Source: Acidobacteriota bacterium (lineage in GTDB: Bacteria; Acidobacteriota; Blastocatellia; UBA7656). Taken from it: a stretch of 38,206 nt of DNA. Made by a program: the position numbers and the translations under genes. The stretch covers positions 1 through 38,206 of the forward strand of contig JACQDB010000137.1 in the NCBI GenBank assembly GCA_016201275.1, given 5' to 3'. Below the pieces are notes generated by a model. It worked only from the letters and a program-made list of their open reading frames with translations. It made no database searches and was not told the origin of the DNA. Shown piece by piece: positions 28,540 through 36,611 of this stretch (its first letter is position 1; the number at the start of each line of letters is the position of its first letter).

Positions 28540-30990
28540 CTATTCGTATCTGAGCGCAATCATCGGATCAACTTTCGCTGCACGTCGCGCTGGCACCAAA
28601 CAGGCTACCATAGCCACTCCTGTCAAAAGTGCGGAAACTAGGACAAAGGTCAAAAGGTCTGTGGCGCTGACTCCGTACAGCACGCTCGACATCAATTGCG
28701 TCACCGCTAACGCCGCAAGTAAACCTAGCGACACGCCGAGCAAAGCCAGAGTGACGCCTTGCTTGAGAACCATCTTCAAGACCTCGCCAGCCTGTGCGCC
28801 AAGCGCCATGCGTATGCCAATCTCGCGGGTACGTTGGGCAACCGAATAAGCCATCACCCCGTAAATGCCTATGGCGGCAAGCAACAAAGCAAGCAATCCG
28901 AAACTGCCCAGAAGAAGCGCCGCAACACGCGCCGGAAAGAGGGAAAAGCCCATGTGTTCGGTCAACGTCTTGACACTAAATACCGGCAGAGTTTCATCCA
29001 GCGTTTGAAACTCCTGACGAATCGCAGAGATTAAACTGCGCGGCTCGACAGACGTGCGAACCACCAGCGAGACGCTGGCATTATAAGATTGCAGCAAGGG
29101 CGAATAGGCAAACGGTTGCGGCGCTTCGCCTATCGTCCAATATTTTCCGTCGCCAGTGACGCCAACGATTTGTATGAAAGGACCTGCAACACCTTGAAAG
29201 CTGAAGCGTTTGCCTATAGCCTCTTGCACGGAACCAAGCTCAGGGATGAGGCGACGGACAAAGCTTTCATTGACGATAGCTACCTGCGACGCTTTGTCGT
29301 TATCTTGTTCGGTAAACGAGCGTCCGGCAAGCAGAGCAATCTCCATAGTTGAAAAGTAATCAGCACTCACAGAAGAGACCATCGCGCTAGGCACTTCGGC
29401 TCCGCGCACAGGCGGTTGCCCTTCGACATAGACAGTGTTGCCTGAATAGTTGCCGCTCAGAGGCAAGAGGTCTGTAAGCGCCGCAGAACGGACTCCCGGA
29501 AGCGCCCTGACACGCTCAATAATCTGCTGTTCAAAACGCTTGCCTTTGACTTGATCGTAACCTTGCAAGCCTAAATCGAAAGACATAATCAAGCCATTTT
29601 CCGTAGCAAATCCGGGGTTCATAGTTTGTAGATGTTGCAAAGAACGCAGCGCCAAACCCGCCGCAATCAACAACACCAACGACAGCGCAATCTGCAAAAC
29701 CACCAAGCTGCTACGCAACTTTGAGCGCCGATAACCGCCTATGGTGGTTTCATCTTTTAATGCCGAAACTACCTGAGACTTGGTCGCTTGTAGCGCCGGA
29801 ATGAACCCGAACAACAAGCTCGTTCCTAACGATAGCAAGAGCGAAAAAAGCAGCACCCGCCAATCCATCTGCAAGTCTATGGTGATGGGAAAATCAACCG
29901 GCGGTTTGAAAGCCACTACCAACTCAATAATCCAAATCGCCAACAGCAACCCCGCCGCCCCGCCAAGCAGAGAGAGCAAGAGGCTTTCGGTCAACAACTG
30001 ATGAATCAGTTGCGCCCGACTCGCGCCCAACGACAAACGTATAGCAATCTCTTTGCGACGTTTGGTGGCGCGCGCCAACATCAGACTGGCGATGTTGGTG
30101 CAGGCAATCAGCAGCACTAGCGCCACAGTAGCAAGTAGAATTGTCGAAAAGCTTACGAAAGCGTCTCTGATATTTGGCAACACAAAACCCGGTTGGGTTA
30201 AGACGATGGACAAGCCTTCGTTTTCATTGGGGTACTCTTGCCCTAGTTGCTGCGACAGCAAATTTAAAGAGGCTTCGGCTTGTTCGCGGCTTACTTCTGG
30301 TTTCAGACGACCCGTGACAAAAATGTTTTGTGTACTGCGCCGCTCCAACCAAGCGTTGCCCGGCTCTATCCATTCCTGCATGGTCATAGGCACCCAGACT
30401 TCCGGCAGAAAGATCAACTCGGTGCCGACAAAACCTGGCGGCGCAACGCCTATAATCTGGAAGCTATGCCCGTTGATGATTACCTTGTTGCCGATAATAT
30501 CGGGGTCGCTGGCAAAGCGTCTCTGCCAACACCCATAGCTCAGTACGGCTAAGGGATTGGCAAGCGGCACGCGGTCTTCTTCGGAGGTAAACATTCGCCC
30601 TTTCACGGCTTGGACGCCGAGAACTTGGAAATAATTTCCGCTCACTTCATAGCCCCATATACGTTCGTTGTTGCCGTTGTGGCTCAACCCCATAGGCGTG
30701 ATGCGCGAGGCGTAGATGCCCGCTAGAACCTCGTTGCGGTCTCGAAAATCCACATAGTTTGGATAAGAGAAAGCCGCCATTGAGCCGCCCTTGCTTTGCA
30801 CATTAAGGGCTTGCAGTTGATGCGGCTGCTCTACCGGCAAGGGGCGCAACAAAACGGTGTTGACCAAGCTAAAGATTGCCGTGGTCGCGCCGATGCCTAA
30901 CGTCAAGGAGAGCAGCGCGATGAGTGAAAAGCCGGGGTTTTTGCGTAATAAGCGAGCGCCGTAGCGCAGGTCTTGCCAGAGTGTTTGCAT
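28540..30990 (-). CDS. ABC permease, ADOP type (permease 4)
   Basis: 816 residues with [18 protein letters not shown] at the start, central coupling stretch [19 protein letters not shown]-terminal RTREIGIRMALGAQ and the end PMIALRYE. Its first periplasmic domain contains the FSYPNYVDFRDRN box shared in form by many ADOP permeases. Only eight bases separate its stop from the permease 3 start, and 11 bases separate it from permease 5; in both junctions the stop codon overlaps the next ribosome site (TAGGAG). Its 5' end and upstream junction are copied at permease 5 (see 30956-31013). Confidence 0.92.
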   Translation of the reverse strand: MQTLWQDLRYGARLLRKNPGFSLIALLSLTLGIGATTAIFSLVNTVLLRPLPVEQPHQLQALNVQSKGGSMAAFSYPNYVDFRDRNEVLAGIYASRITPMGLSHNGNNERIWGYEVSGNYFQVLGVQAVKGRMFTSEEDRVPLANPLAVLSYGCWQRRFASDPDIIGNKVIINGHSFQIIGVAPPGFVGTELIFLPEVWVPMTMQEWIEPGNAWLERRSTQNIFVTGRLKPEVSREQAEASLNLLSQQLGQEYPNENEGLSIVLTQPGFVLPNIRDAFVSFSTILLATVALVLLIACTNIASLMLARATKRRKEIAIRLSLGASRAQLIHQLLTESLLLSLLGGAAGLLLAIWIIELVVAFKPPVDFPITIDLQMDWRVLLFSLLLSLGTSLLFGFIPALQATKSQVVSALKDETTIGGYRRSKLRSSLVVLQIALSLVLLIAAGLALRSLQHLQTMNPGFATENGLIMSFDLGLQGYDQVKGKRFEQQIIERVRALPGVRSAALTDLLPLSGNYSGNTVYVEGQPPVRGAEVPSAMVSSVSADYFSTMEIALLAGRSFTEQDNDKASQVAIVNESFVRRLIPELGSVQEAIGKRFSFQGVAGPFIQIVGVTGDGKYWTIGEAPQPFAYSPLLQSYNASVSLVVRTSVEPRSLISAIRQEFQTLDETLPVFSVKTLTEHMGFSLFPARVAALLLGSFGLLALLLAAIGIYGVMAYSVAQRTREIGIRMALGAQAGEVLKMVLKQGVTLALLGVSLGLLAALAVTQLMSSVLYGVSATDLLTFVLVSALLTGVAMVACLVPARRAAKVDPMIALRYE

Positions 30991-31013
30991 AAGAATTTCT
31001 CCTATTCGTAGCG
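30956..31013. repeat. 58-bp permease junction repeat (copy 1)
   Basis: Contains the first ~11 codons of permease 4, its ribosome site, and the last codons of permease 5 (LRYE plus TAG). It matches 33367-33424 at 57 of 58 bases; the single change (30999 against 33410) lies in the ribosome site, AGGAG here and AGGAC there. Confidence 0.9.
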
Positions 31014-33401
31014 TAGCGCAATCATTGGATCAATTTTAGTGGCGCGGTGCGCTGGCCCGAAACAGGCTACCAGAGCCACTCCTGTCAATATCACGGCAAC
31101 CACAGCAAAGGTTAGAGGGCCTGTCGAACTGATGCCGAACAGGAAACTCTGCATCAAGCGCGTCATCGCCAAAGCGCCAAGTGAACCCAGCGCCAAGCCA
31201 ATCAAGACCTTCATCATGCCTTGTCTTAAAATCAGTTTCAGCACCTCGCCCGGTTTTGCGCCAAGCGCCAGACGAAGGCCGATTTCATGAGTGCGTTGCG
31301 TGACCATGTAAGACACGACGCCATAAATGCCAATCACGGCCAAGAGCATTGCCAATGCCGCAAAGGCGGTCAGCAGCCAGGTTGAGAAGCGGCGATCCGC
31401 GCTCAATTCGGCCACCGATTGACTGAGCATTTTGAAGGAGTGAATCGGTTGCTTGTTGTCTATTGCGCCAAGTTCTTGGCGCATGGCTGGCCGCAGTCTC
31501 ATCGGGTCGCTCAACGATGAACGAACCATCAACGCCATTGCTGCCCCCGGCTCCTGCTGATAGGGAAGATAGACGCGCGGGAACCATTCATTGCTGTTAA
31601 AGGTGTAGCGTCTCCAAGCTCTTGTGGCACCAACCACGCCGACTATCTCCCGCGCCGTATCCTCGAACTGTAGATGTTTGCCCAGAGGGTTTTCGTTGGG
31701 GAACAGACGCTGCGCCAGTGTTTCATCAATGATGGCGACTGACGGAGCGCCTTTTACATCAAGGTTGGTGAACCAGCGTCCAGCACGTAGCGGAATTCCC
31801 ATTGCACTAAAATAATCCGTATTCACTGGATGGCGTGAAGCCAGCGGTCTTTGTTCTTCCGGCACGCTGGCGTGTTCTGCGATGGCAATTCGCCAACCCT
31901 TTTCCCAACTGTTGACGATGCCCACTTGCTGTACGCCGGGAATGGCAGCGACTCGTTCAACCAGTTGCTGATAAAATCTCACCACCTGATGCGGCTCACG
32001 GTATTGGTCGCCCGACAAATCAATCTTTGCCGTCAGCACCCCCGCTGAATCAAAACCGCGATTCACATGGGTTAAGCGCCAGAAACTTTTGAGCATCAAC
32101 CCTGCACCCACCAATAGCATCAGGGTCAGCGCCACCTCAGTCACGACCAGCAAAGAACGCAAGCGAGGTTGCCCTCTCCTTGGACTATCGCTACGCCCAC
32201 CTTCTTTCAACGCCTCGTTGAAGTTTACCTTTGAGGTTTGGAAGGCCGGAACCAATCCACAGAGAAGCGTCGTCAACAAAGCCAGTGCCAAGGTATAGCC
32301 GAGCGCCCAGCCGTCAATCTTCAATACGGCGACATTCGCGTTTTTCGCCGCCACAGATTCTGGCAAGCCGCTAATCAATAACCCCAGACACCAGTCCGCC
32401 AACAGCAAACCACCTGCACTGCCGATGAAGGCAAGCATTGCACTCTCGACCAACAATTGCTGAACAAGTCGCCAACGTCCTGCGCCAAGCGCCAAGCGAA
32501 TAGCCATTTCCTTACGGCGCGTTGCGGCGCGTGTCAGTAACAAATTGGCGATATTGACACAAGCGATGAGCAGGACAAAACCGGCAGCAGCGAACAGTAT
32601 GAACAGCATTTGCCGTTCGCCTATGGTCAACACCGTTTGCAGCGGTTTCACTACAGCGCGAAGCTTTGCATTCGGATTCTCGGTGTAAGGGCGCAAAAGA
32701 TTTTCGACCTCCGCCTGTATCTGTTCAGTTGCAACGCCGAGCTTGCGGCGGGCAAGCTGATGCAGGTAGATTTTATTGCGCCCTCCTTGTTCTGCAATGC
32801 AAGGCAGCGTCGTCCATACATCGGTCTGCAAAATAAAATGGAAATTGGCAGGCATCACGCCGATGACCTTGTAGGCCGAGCCATTCAGGAAGATAGTTTG
32901 CCCAATCATTCCTGGATTCCCCGCAAACCGGCGTTGCCACAAATCATAGCTGATGACCACCACGCGGTCGTTTACGGATGATTCCTCTTCAAAGGTTCGT
33001 CCTTGTATTGCCTTGATGCCCAGCACCTGAAAAAGATTCGCCGAGACTTGAAATCCTTGCAGTCTTTCCGCCTCACCCTGAACCGTCAGATTAGCCGCCC
33101 AGCCATCATTCCCCCAAGCGGCAACGTCGGTGAAAACGCGATTGTGATTCTTCAAATTCAGATACGCATCTAGTCCTAAAAGCCCCTCCTCTTCACCTTG
33201 TGCATTCGTAAACGAGAACATCACCAACTCATTGGCATTTTGATAAGGCAACGATTGCAGCAACACCGCATTGACTATACTGAAGATCGCCGTGTTCGCA
33301 CCGATACCGAGTGACAGTGTAAGGATTGCCGTGAACGTGAACCCCGGACTTTTGATCAGCTTCCTCGCGCCGTAGCGCAGGTCTTGCCAGAGTGTTTGCA
33401 T
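31002..33401 (-). CDS. ABC permease, ADOP type (permease 5)
   Basis: 799 residues, the shortest intact copy. N-terminal [20 protein letters not shown]1 (about 20-42), central coupling stretch RRKEMAIRLALGAGRWRL, C-terminal RTHEIGLRLALGAKPGEV, end PMIALRYE. It is the first intact permease in transcription order. Directly upstream lies the remnant of a lost gene's stop codon and a vapBC pair on the other strand, so it may now depend on read-through past vapBC or on a new promoter; none was recognised. Its ribosome site (AGGAC) is one base poorer than that of permease 4. Confidence 0.92.
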   Translation of the reverse strand: MQTLWQDLRYGARKLIKSPGFTFTAILTLSLGIGANTAIFSIVNAVLLQSLPYQNANELVMFSFTNAQGEEEGLLGLDAYLNLKNHNRVFTDVAAWGNDGWAANLTVQGEAERLQGFQVSANLFQVLGIKAIQGRTFEEESSVNDRVVVISYDLWQRRFAGNPGMIGQTIFLNGSAYKVIGVMPANFHFILQTDVWTTLPCIAEQGGRNKIYLHQLARRKLGVATEQIQAEVENLLRPYTENPNAKLRAVVKPLQTVLTIGERQMLFILFAAAGFVLLIACVNIANLLLTRAATRRKEMAIRLALGAGRWRLVQQLLVESAMLAFIGSAGGLLLADWCLGLLISGLPESVAAKNANVAVLKIDGWALGYTLALALLTTLLCGLVPAFQTSKVNFNEALKEGGRSDSPRRGQPRLRSLLVVTEVALTLMLLVGAGLMLKSFWRLTHVNRGFDSAGVLTAKIDLSGDQYREPHQVVRFYQQLVERVAAIPGVQQVGIVNSWEKGWRIAIAEHASVPEEQRPLASRHPVNTDYFSAMGIPLRAGRWFTNLDVKGAPSVAIIDETLAQRLFPNENPLGKHLQFEDTAREIVGVVGATRAWRRYTFNSNEWFPRVYLPYQQEPGAAMALMVRSSLSDPMRLRPAMRQELGAIDNKQPIHSFKMLSQSVAELSADRRFSTWLLTAFAALAMLLAVIGIYGVVSYMVTQRTHEIGLRLALGAKPGEVLKLILRQGMMKVLIGLALGSLGALAMTRLMQSFLFGISSTGPLTFAVVAVILTGVALVACFGPAHRATKIDPMIALRYE

Positions 33402-33424
33402 AAGAATTTGTCCTATTCGTAGCG
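33367..33424. repeat. 58-bp permease junction repeat (copy 2, with ghost stop codon)
   Basis: Partner of 30956-31013. On the minus strand the first bases read CGCTACGAATAG, that is R-Y-E-stop, although no permease gene now precedes it; the homology ends there and unrelated sequence begins. Confidence 0.88.
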
Positions 33425-33526
33425 CAGATATTGTAAGAATGTTTGCAGGGTTTTCCTTCTCAATCTCGAATTTGCCTAGTGATTTTGTTATCCTCTGTTC
33501 GCCCCAAAGGCAAAGGGAGATTTGTT

Positions 33527-33772
33527 ATGAACACTGCTGAAACTGGTCTCAACAGCACAATTGACCTCGCCGACTTCAAAGCGCATTGCCTGGAAGTTCT
33601 GGAGCAACTCGTCGCGCCCGGACTCATTGTCACTAAAGAAGGCCGTCCGCTGGTCCGCATCACGCCCGTAGCCGCGGTCAACAACGAGCCGCTGATCGGT
33701 TCAATGAAAGGGCAGATCGTCATCCACGGCGATGTATTCTCAACCGGAATCGAGTGGGATACTCAATCTTGA
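33527..33772 (+). CDS. vapB: Type II antitoxin, Phd/YefM-like (VapB partner)
   Basis: An 81-residue protein with the Phd/YefM-type N-terminal DNA-binding region (STIDLADFKAHCLEVLEQL, then VTKEGRPLVRITP). The C-terminal part (about 50-81, GQIVIHGDVF..WDTQS) would wrap the toxin. ATG 33527 is chosen because GGGAG precedes it by eight bases; an upstream frame extension lacks a ribosome site. It overlaps the toxin gene by 41 bases. Such antitoxins neutralise the toxin and repress the pair's own promoter. It lies opposite to all surrounding genes. Confidence 0.85.
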   Translation: MNTAETGLNSTIDLADFKAHCLEVLEQLVAPGLIVTKEGRPLVRITPVAAVNNEPLIGSMKGQIVIHGDVFSTGIEWDTQS

Positions 33773-34118
33773 TACGCACATTCTGATCTACCTGCTCGAC
33801 GGCAACCTGAATGCGCGTGAGCATCAATTGGTCGTGCAGGAACCCCTGGCAATCTCCGACATTGTCTTGTGGGAGCTTGCCAAACTGGTTCAGCCTGGGC
33901 GTATCACGCTTGATCTGAGCAACCCGTCCTTTCAGGTATGCCTGAAGCAATTAACCGTCATTCCCATCAGCCTCAACATCGCACACACCAGCACACAGTT
34001 GGGCTTCCGCTCCGATCCCGCCGATGAATTAATCGCCGCCACCAGCATCGTCGTAGGCATTCCGTTGCTGACGTGCGATCATAAAATCCTAGGCTCTCAG
34101 CTTGTGCCATTCGCTTAA
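33732..34118 (+). CDS. vapC: PIN-domain toxin (VapC family)
   Basis: A 128-residue PIN-fold ribonuclease. Metal-binding acidic residues fit D14 (LNLDTHILIYLLDG), E48 (SDIVLWELAKL), D95/D98 (RSDPADELIAATS) and D116 (LLTCDHKIL). VapC toxins cleave specific RNAs such as initiator tRNA or the ribosomal sarcin-ricin loop; which one cannot be read here. ATG 33732 lies inside vapB and is the only in-frame start before the fold. All core acidic residues are present, so it looks intact. It ends two bases before the relic permease. Confidence 0.88.
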   Translation: MYSQPESSGILNLDTHILIYLLDGNLNAREHQLVVQEPLAISDIVLWELAKLVQPGRITLDLSNPSFQVCLKQLTVIPISLNIAHTSTQLGFRSDPADELIAATSIVVGIPLLTCDHKILGSQLVPFA

Positions 34119-34120
34119 CC

Positions 34121-34295
34121 TCACTCGTATCGTAGCGCCACCATCGGATCAACTTTCGTCGCCCGTCGCGCTGGCACGAAACAGGCTACCAGAGCCATTC
34201 CTGTCAAAATTAGCGGAACTCAATAGCGACTAAAGTGAACAAAGGTTATTGGAAAAGCCTTCTCGCGCCATAACGCAAGTCTTGCCAAAAATCAT
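34121..34295 (-). pseudogene. Collapsed ADOP permease (head and tail only)
   Basis: On the minus strand 34249-34287 encodes [13 protein letters not shown], the ADOP start motif, directly followed by TAA. The next part (from ACCTTTG at 34240-34246, then 34213 down to stop 34121-34123) encodes [16 protein letters not shown] and DPMVALRYE, the ADOP tail. About 2.2 kb of the expected 2.4 kb gene is missing. The head is frameshifted relative to its ATG (34293-34295) by loss of a base. It sits between vapC and the ATPase gene in the array's order and strand. It is not functional. Confidence 0.88.
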
Positions 34296-34412
34296 GAATT
34301 TTCTCTGACCCATTTCCTCAAGTAGGTTTTTGAGTCGCTTCTTTTACCTGTGGCTGGGTGGATATTTTCAATTCAAAAAAGCGAGAGGAATGGCACAGGC
34401 TCTTTGCTGAAT

Positions 34413-34433
34413 AGAGCGCGGCTACCTCGCTCT
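34413..34433 (-). terminator. Weak hairpin after the ATPase gene
   Basis: AGAGCG and CGCTCT form a 6-bp stem with a nine-base loop directly after the ATPase stop codon. No T-tract follows, so it may only slow or partly end transcription into the permease array. Confidence 0.3.
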
Positions 34434-35132
34434 TTACACCTTCAACATATCTTCTTCTTCGACAACGCGACCATCGAACAAATAGATGTTTTTGTCGGCG
34501 TGGCGAGCGTAGCGCGGGTCGTGCGTGACCATGCAAATAGTCGCGCCGCCTCTGTGCAATTCGCGCAGCAAATCCATTACCGCTTCGCCATTGGTAGAAT
34601 CGAGATTGCCCGTAGGCTCATCGGCAAGCAAGATAGTCGGGTCGCCAGCCACAGCACGAGCGACGGCGACGCGCTGTTGTTGACCGCCGGATAATTGCGA
34701 TGGCAGATGTTTCGCCCGATGTGCCATGCCAACCCGCTCCAAAGCACTGAGAACTTTTTTCTTGCGCTCGGACGCTTTCAAGCCGCGATAGGTGAGCGGC
34801 AATTCGACATTCTCATACACCGTCAAATCGCCAATCAAATTGAAGCTCTGAAAAATGAAACCGACTTCGCGGTTGCGTATGCGGGCGCGTTCGGAGATCG
34901 GCAAATCGGCGACCGCATGACCGTTGAGCCAATACTCGCCATCCGAGGGCGAATCCAGCAGCCCTAGTATCGAAAGCAAAGTGGATTTGCCGCACCCGGA
35001 GGGGCCGGAGATGGAAATATAATCGCCTTTGTTGATCTCCAGATGAATGCCATCCAGAGCGTGGGTTTCTACTTCGTCGGTGTAAAACACTTTTCTTACG
35101 TCGGTAAGGTGAATCAGTGGGTGGTCGCTCAT
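34434..35132 (-). CDS. ABC transporter ATP-binding protein (MacB/LolD type)
   Basis: A 232-residue ATPase with all motifs canonical: Walker A GPSGCGKS (43-50), Q-loop FQSF, signature LSGGQQQRVAVARA (147-160), Walker B ILLADE (167-172), D-loop GNLDS and switch His in THD. The length and the GLLDSPSDGEYWLNG block place it with the ATPases that partner FtsX/MacB permeases. AGGAG precedes the start. It lies 189 bases downstream of the adaptor gene and is presumably the main motor for the permeases that follow. Confidence 0.95.
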   Translation of the reverse strand: MSDHPLIHLTDVRKVFYTDEVETHALDGIHLEINKGDYISISGPSGCGKSTLLSILGLLDSPSDGEYWLNGHAVADLPISERARIRNREVGFIFQSFNLIGDLTVYENVELPLTYRGLKASERKKKVLSALERVGMAHRAKHLPSQLSGGQQQRVAVARAVAGDPTILLADEPTGNLDSTNGEAVMDLLRELHRGGATICMVTHDPRYARHADKNIYLFDGRVVEEEDMLKV

Positions 35133-35227
35133 GTTTTCTCCTGTCGAAATTTAGGCTCAAATCCAAGGTCCAGAATCCGATGTCCGCCCTCCGTCCCTGC
35201 CGCTTTATCGAATCCGTCTCCGCCTTG

Positions 35228-35250
35228 AAACCGGCTACAGTAGCCGGTTT
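35228..35250. other. Perfect inverted repeat between adaptor and ATPase genes
   Basis: AAACCGGCTA and TAGCCGGTTT flank a three-base loop. It lies in the 189-base gap inside the presumed operon. In the minus direction the T-run after the stem is only three bases, so an mRNA-processing or stability hairpin, or a weak attenuator, is as likely as a terminator. Confidence 0.5.
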
Positions 35251-35321
35251 GGTGTCATAGTGTTTTTTCAACAGCGTGGTTTGGCAGTCGCCGCCGGAGC
35301 TTAGATGCCGCACCTTTCCGC

Positions 35322-36575
35322 TTAATTCAAACGCAGATACTCGGTGTTGTCGTAAGCCGCCGTGTCGGACAAAATCACTTTGTCGCCCTCGTGCAAGCCG
35401 TCAACAATTTCAATAGTGCTGACCGAACTGCGCCCCAGCGTCACGCTGGTACGCACCGCGCTTTTGCCGCCCTCTTCAAGTTTGAAGAGGCTGATTTTGC
35501 TGTGGTCTTTGCCTTGCACCGGGCGACCGACATACAAAATATTTTCGAGGCGTTCGATTTCCACCGTGCCGTCCACGGTTAAATTCGGGCGCGCTCCATT
35601 GGGCAACGCGCCTTCCAGCGACACGTCTATGGTGAAGGTGCCGTTTTGCGCCGCCGGGTCTATGCGCGAAACTTTGCCGGGGATCAAACCGTTGCGCGTA
35701 TCAATGCTGACGGTCTGGCCGATCAAGAGGTCTTTGACTTGCGTTTCGTTGATTTTCAATTCGGCTTTCAAACGTGTCGGGTCAACAACGCGAGCCAGAT
35801 TGGTTCCCGAAGTGACCTGCTGCCCGACCTGCACTTCAACGGCCTGCAACACGCCGCTGGTTCCGGCGCGCACGGTCAACGCTTCGACTTCATTGCGCCG
35901 CAGTTGATACAGAGCGCGGCGTTGATCCAGTTGTGCCTGTTGCGCGGCCAGTTGTGTCTTCACCTCTTCGGCAAAGATGCTCAAACGCTTCAACTCAATT
36001 TCATTGCGCGTCGCCAACTCCTCGGCTTTGACTTTCGAGGTGCGCCAGAGAATTTCCGCCAGCAAGCCCTGTTTGTAAAGCGTCTCGTTGACCTCTGCCT
36101 GCATCTTCGCTTGACTGAAATCGGACTGCACAGTGGCCGCTGCCGCCTTCTGATCCAAGACCTGACGTTCCAGGCGGACTTTCAAACTCGCATAGTCGGC
36201 TTCGCTGGCCTGTAGTTGCGAACCGGCCTCCATTGCCGTCTGCTCCAATTGCGGATTACTCAATTTAATCAACACCGTATCGGCTTTCACTGCGACCCCG
36301 GGTTTGAGCGGAATCGCTTCGACGCGCCCTTCGTTGCGCGCCGGTATCAAGCGTATGTCTTCCGGCACCAAAGTGCCCAAGCCACGCACCTGGCGCAGCA
36401 TAGAGCCGCGCTTGACCGTGTCGGTCAATACGGTAGAGGCTTCGACGCTGGGCGCAGCGGGTTTGAGGCGTGCGACGCCAAAGGTGATTAAGCCAACGGC
36501 GACGACCAGCAAGGTGCCAAACACCAGACGCTTGAGCAAGCGTTTCCGAGCAGCTGATTTGCGTGGTATGTCCAT
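35322..36575 (-). CDS. MacA/HlyD-type periplasmic adaptor protein
   Basis: A 417-residue membrane-fusion protein. One membrane anchor (about 17-37), then first half of the biotinyl-lipoyl-like domain (about 70-108; VEAIPLKPGVAVKADT), a long coiled-coil hairpin rich in Gln, Ala and Glu (about 108-235), the second lipoyl half (about 237-265; TVRAGTSGVLQAVEVQVGQQV), a beta-barrel domain and a membrane-proximal domain. Such adaptors bridge an inner-membrane ABC permease to an outer-membrane channel; no TolC-like gene is in the window. GGGAG precedes the start. It is the first gene of the minus-strand export locus. Confidence 0.92.
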   Translation of the reverse strand: MDIPRKSAARKRLLKRLVFGTLLVVAVGLITFGVARLKPAAPSVEASTVLTDTVKRGSMLRQVRGLGTLVPEDIRLIPARNEGRVEAIPLKPGVAVKADTVLIKLSNPQLEQTAMEAGSQLQASEADYASLKVRLERQVLDQKAAAATVQSDFSQAKMQAEVNETLYKQGLLAEILWRTSKVKAEELATRNEIELKRLSIFAEEVKTQLAAQQAQLDQRRALYQLRRNEVEALTVRAGTSGVLQAVEVQVGQQVTSGTNLARVVDPTRLKAELKINETQVKDLLIGQTVSIDTRNGLIPGKVSRIDPAAQNGTFTIDVSLEGALPNGARPNLTVDGTVEIERLENILYVGRPVQGKDHSKISLFKLEEGGKSAVRTSVTLGRSSVSTIEIVDGLHEGDKVILSDTAAYDNTEYLRLN

Positions 36576-36595
36576 AAATTCTCCCTACGTCTGTA

Positions 36596-36611
36596 TGAAA
36601 GTTGTGTGCCA
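36596..36611 (-). promoter_or_regulatory. Candidate sigma-54 (-24/-12) promoter of the export locus
   Basis: On the minus strand TGGCACA-N4-TTTCA lies 20 bases before the adaptor start codon. The -24 box is a full match to TGGCAC; the -12 box is TTTC where TTGC is expected, so the conserved GC is TC. Spacing between the boxes is correct. The NtrC-type regulator at the far end of the locus makes it a plausible target. Confidence 0.35.

Noticed and set aside
33443-33526. Longer version of the antitoxin starting upstream of 33527
   Set aside because: The extra 28 residues have no family similarity, and the Shine-Dalgarno GGGAG fits ATG 33527.
33402-34320. vapBC and the relic as part of a transposon
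   Set aside because: No transposase, no inverted ends; the shared nine bases at both borders can be explained by permease gene-end homology.
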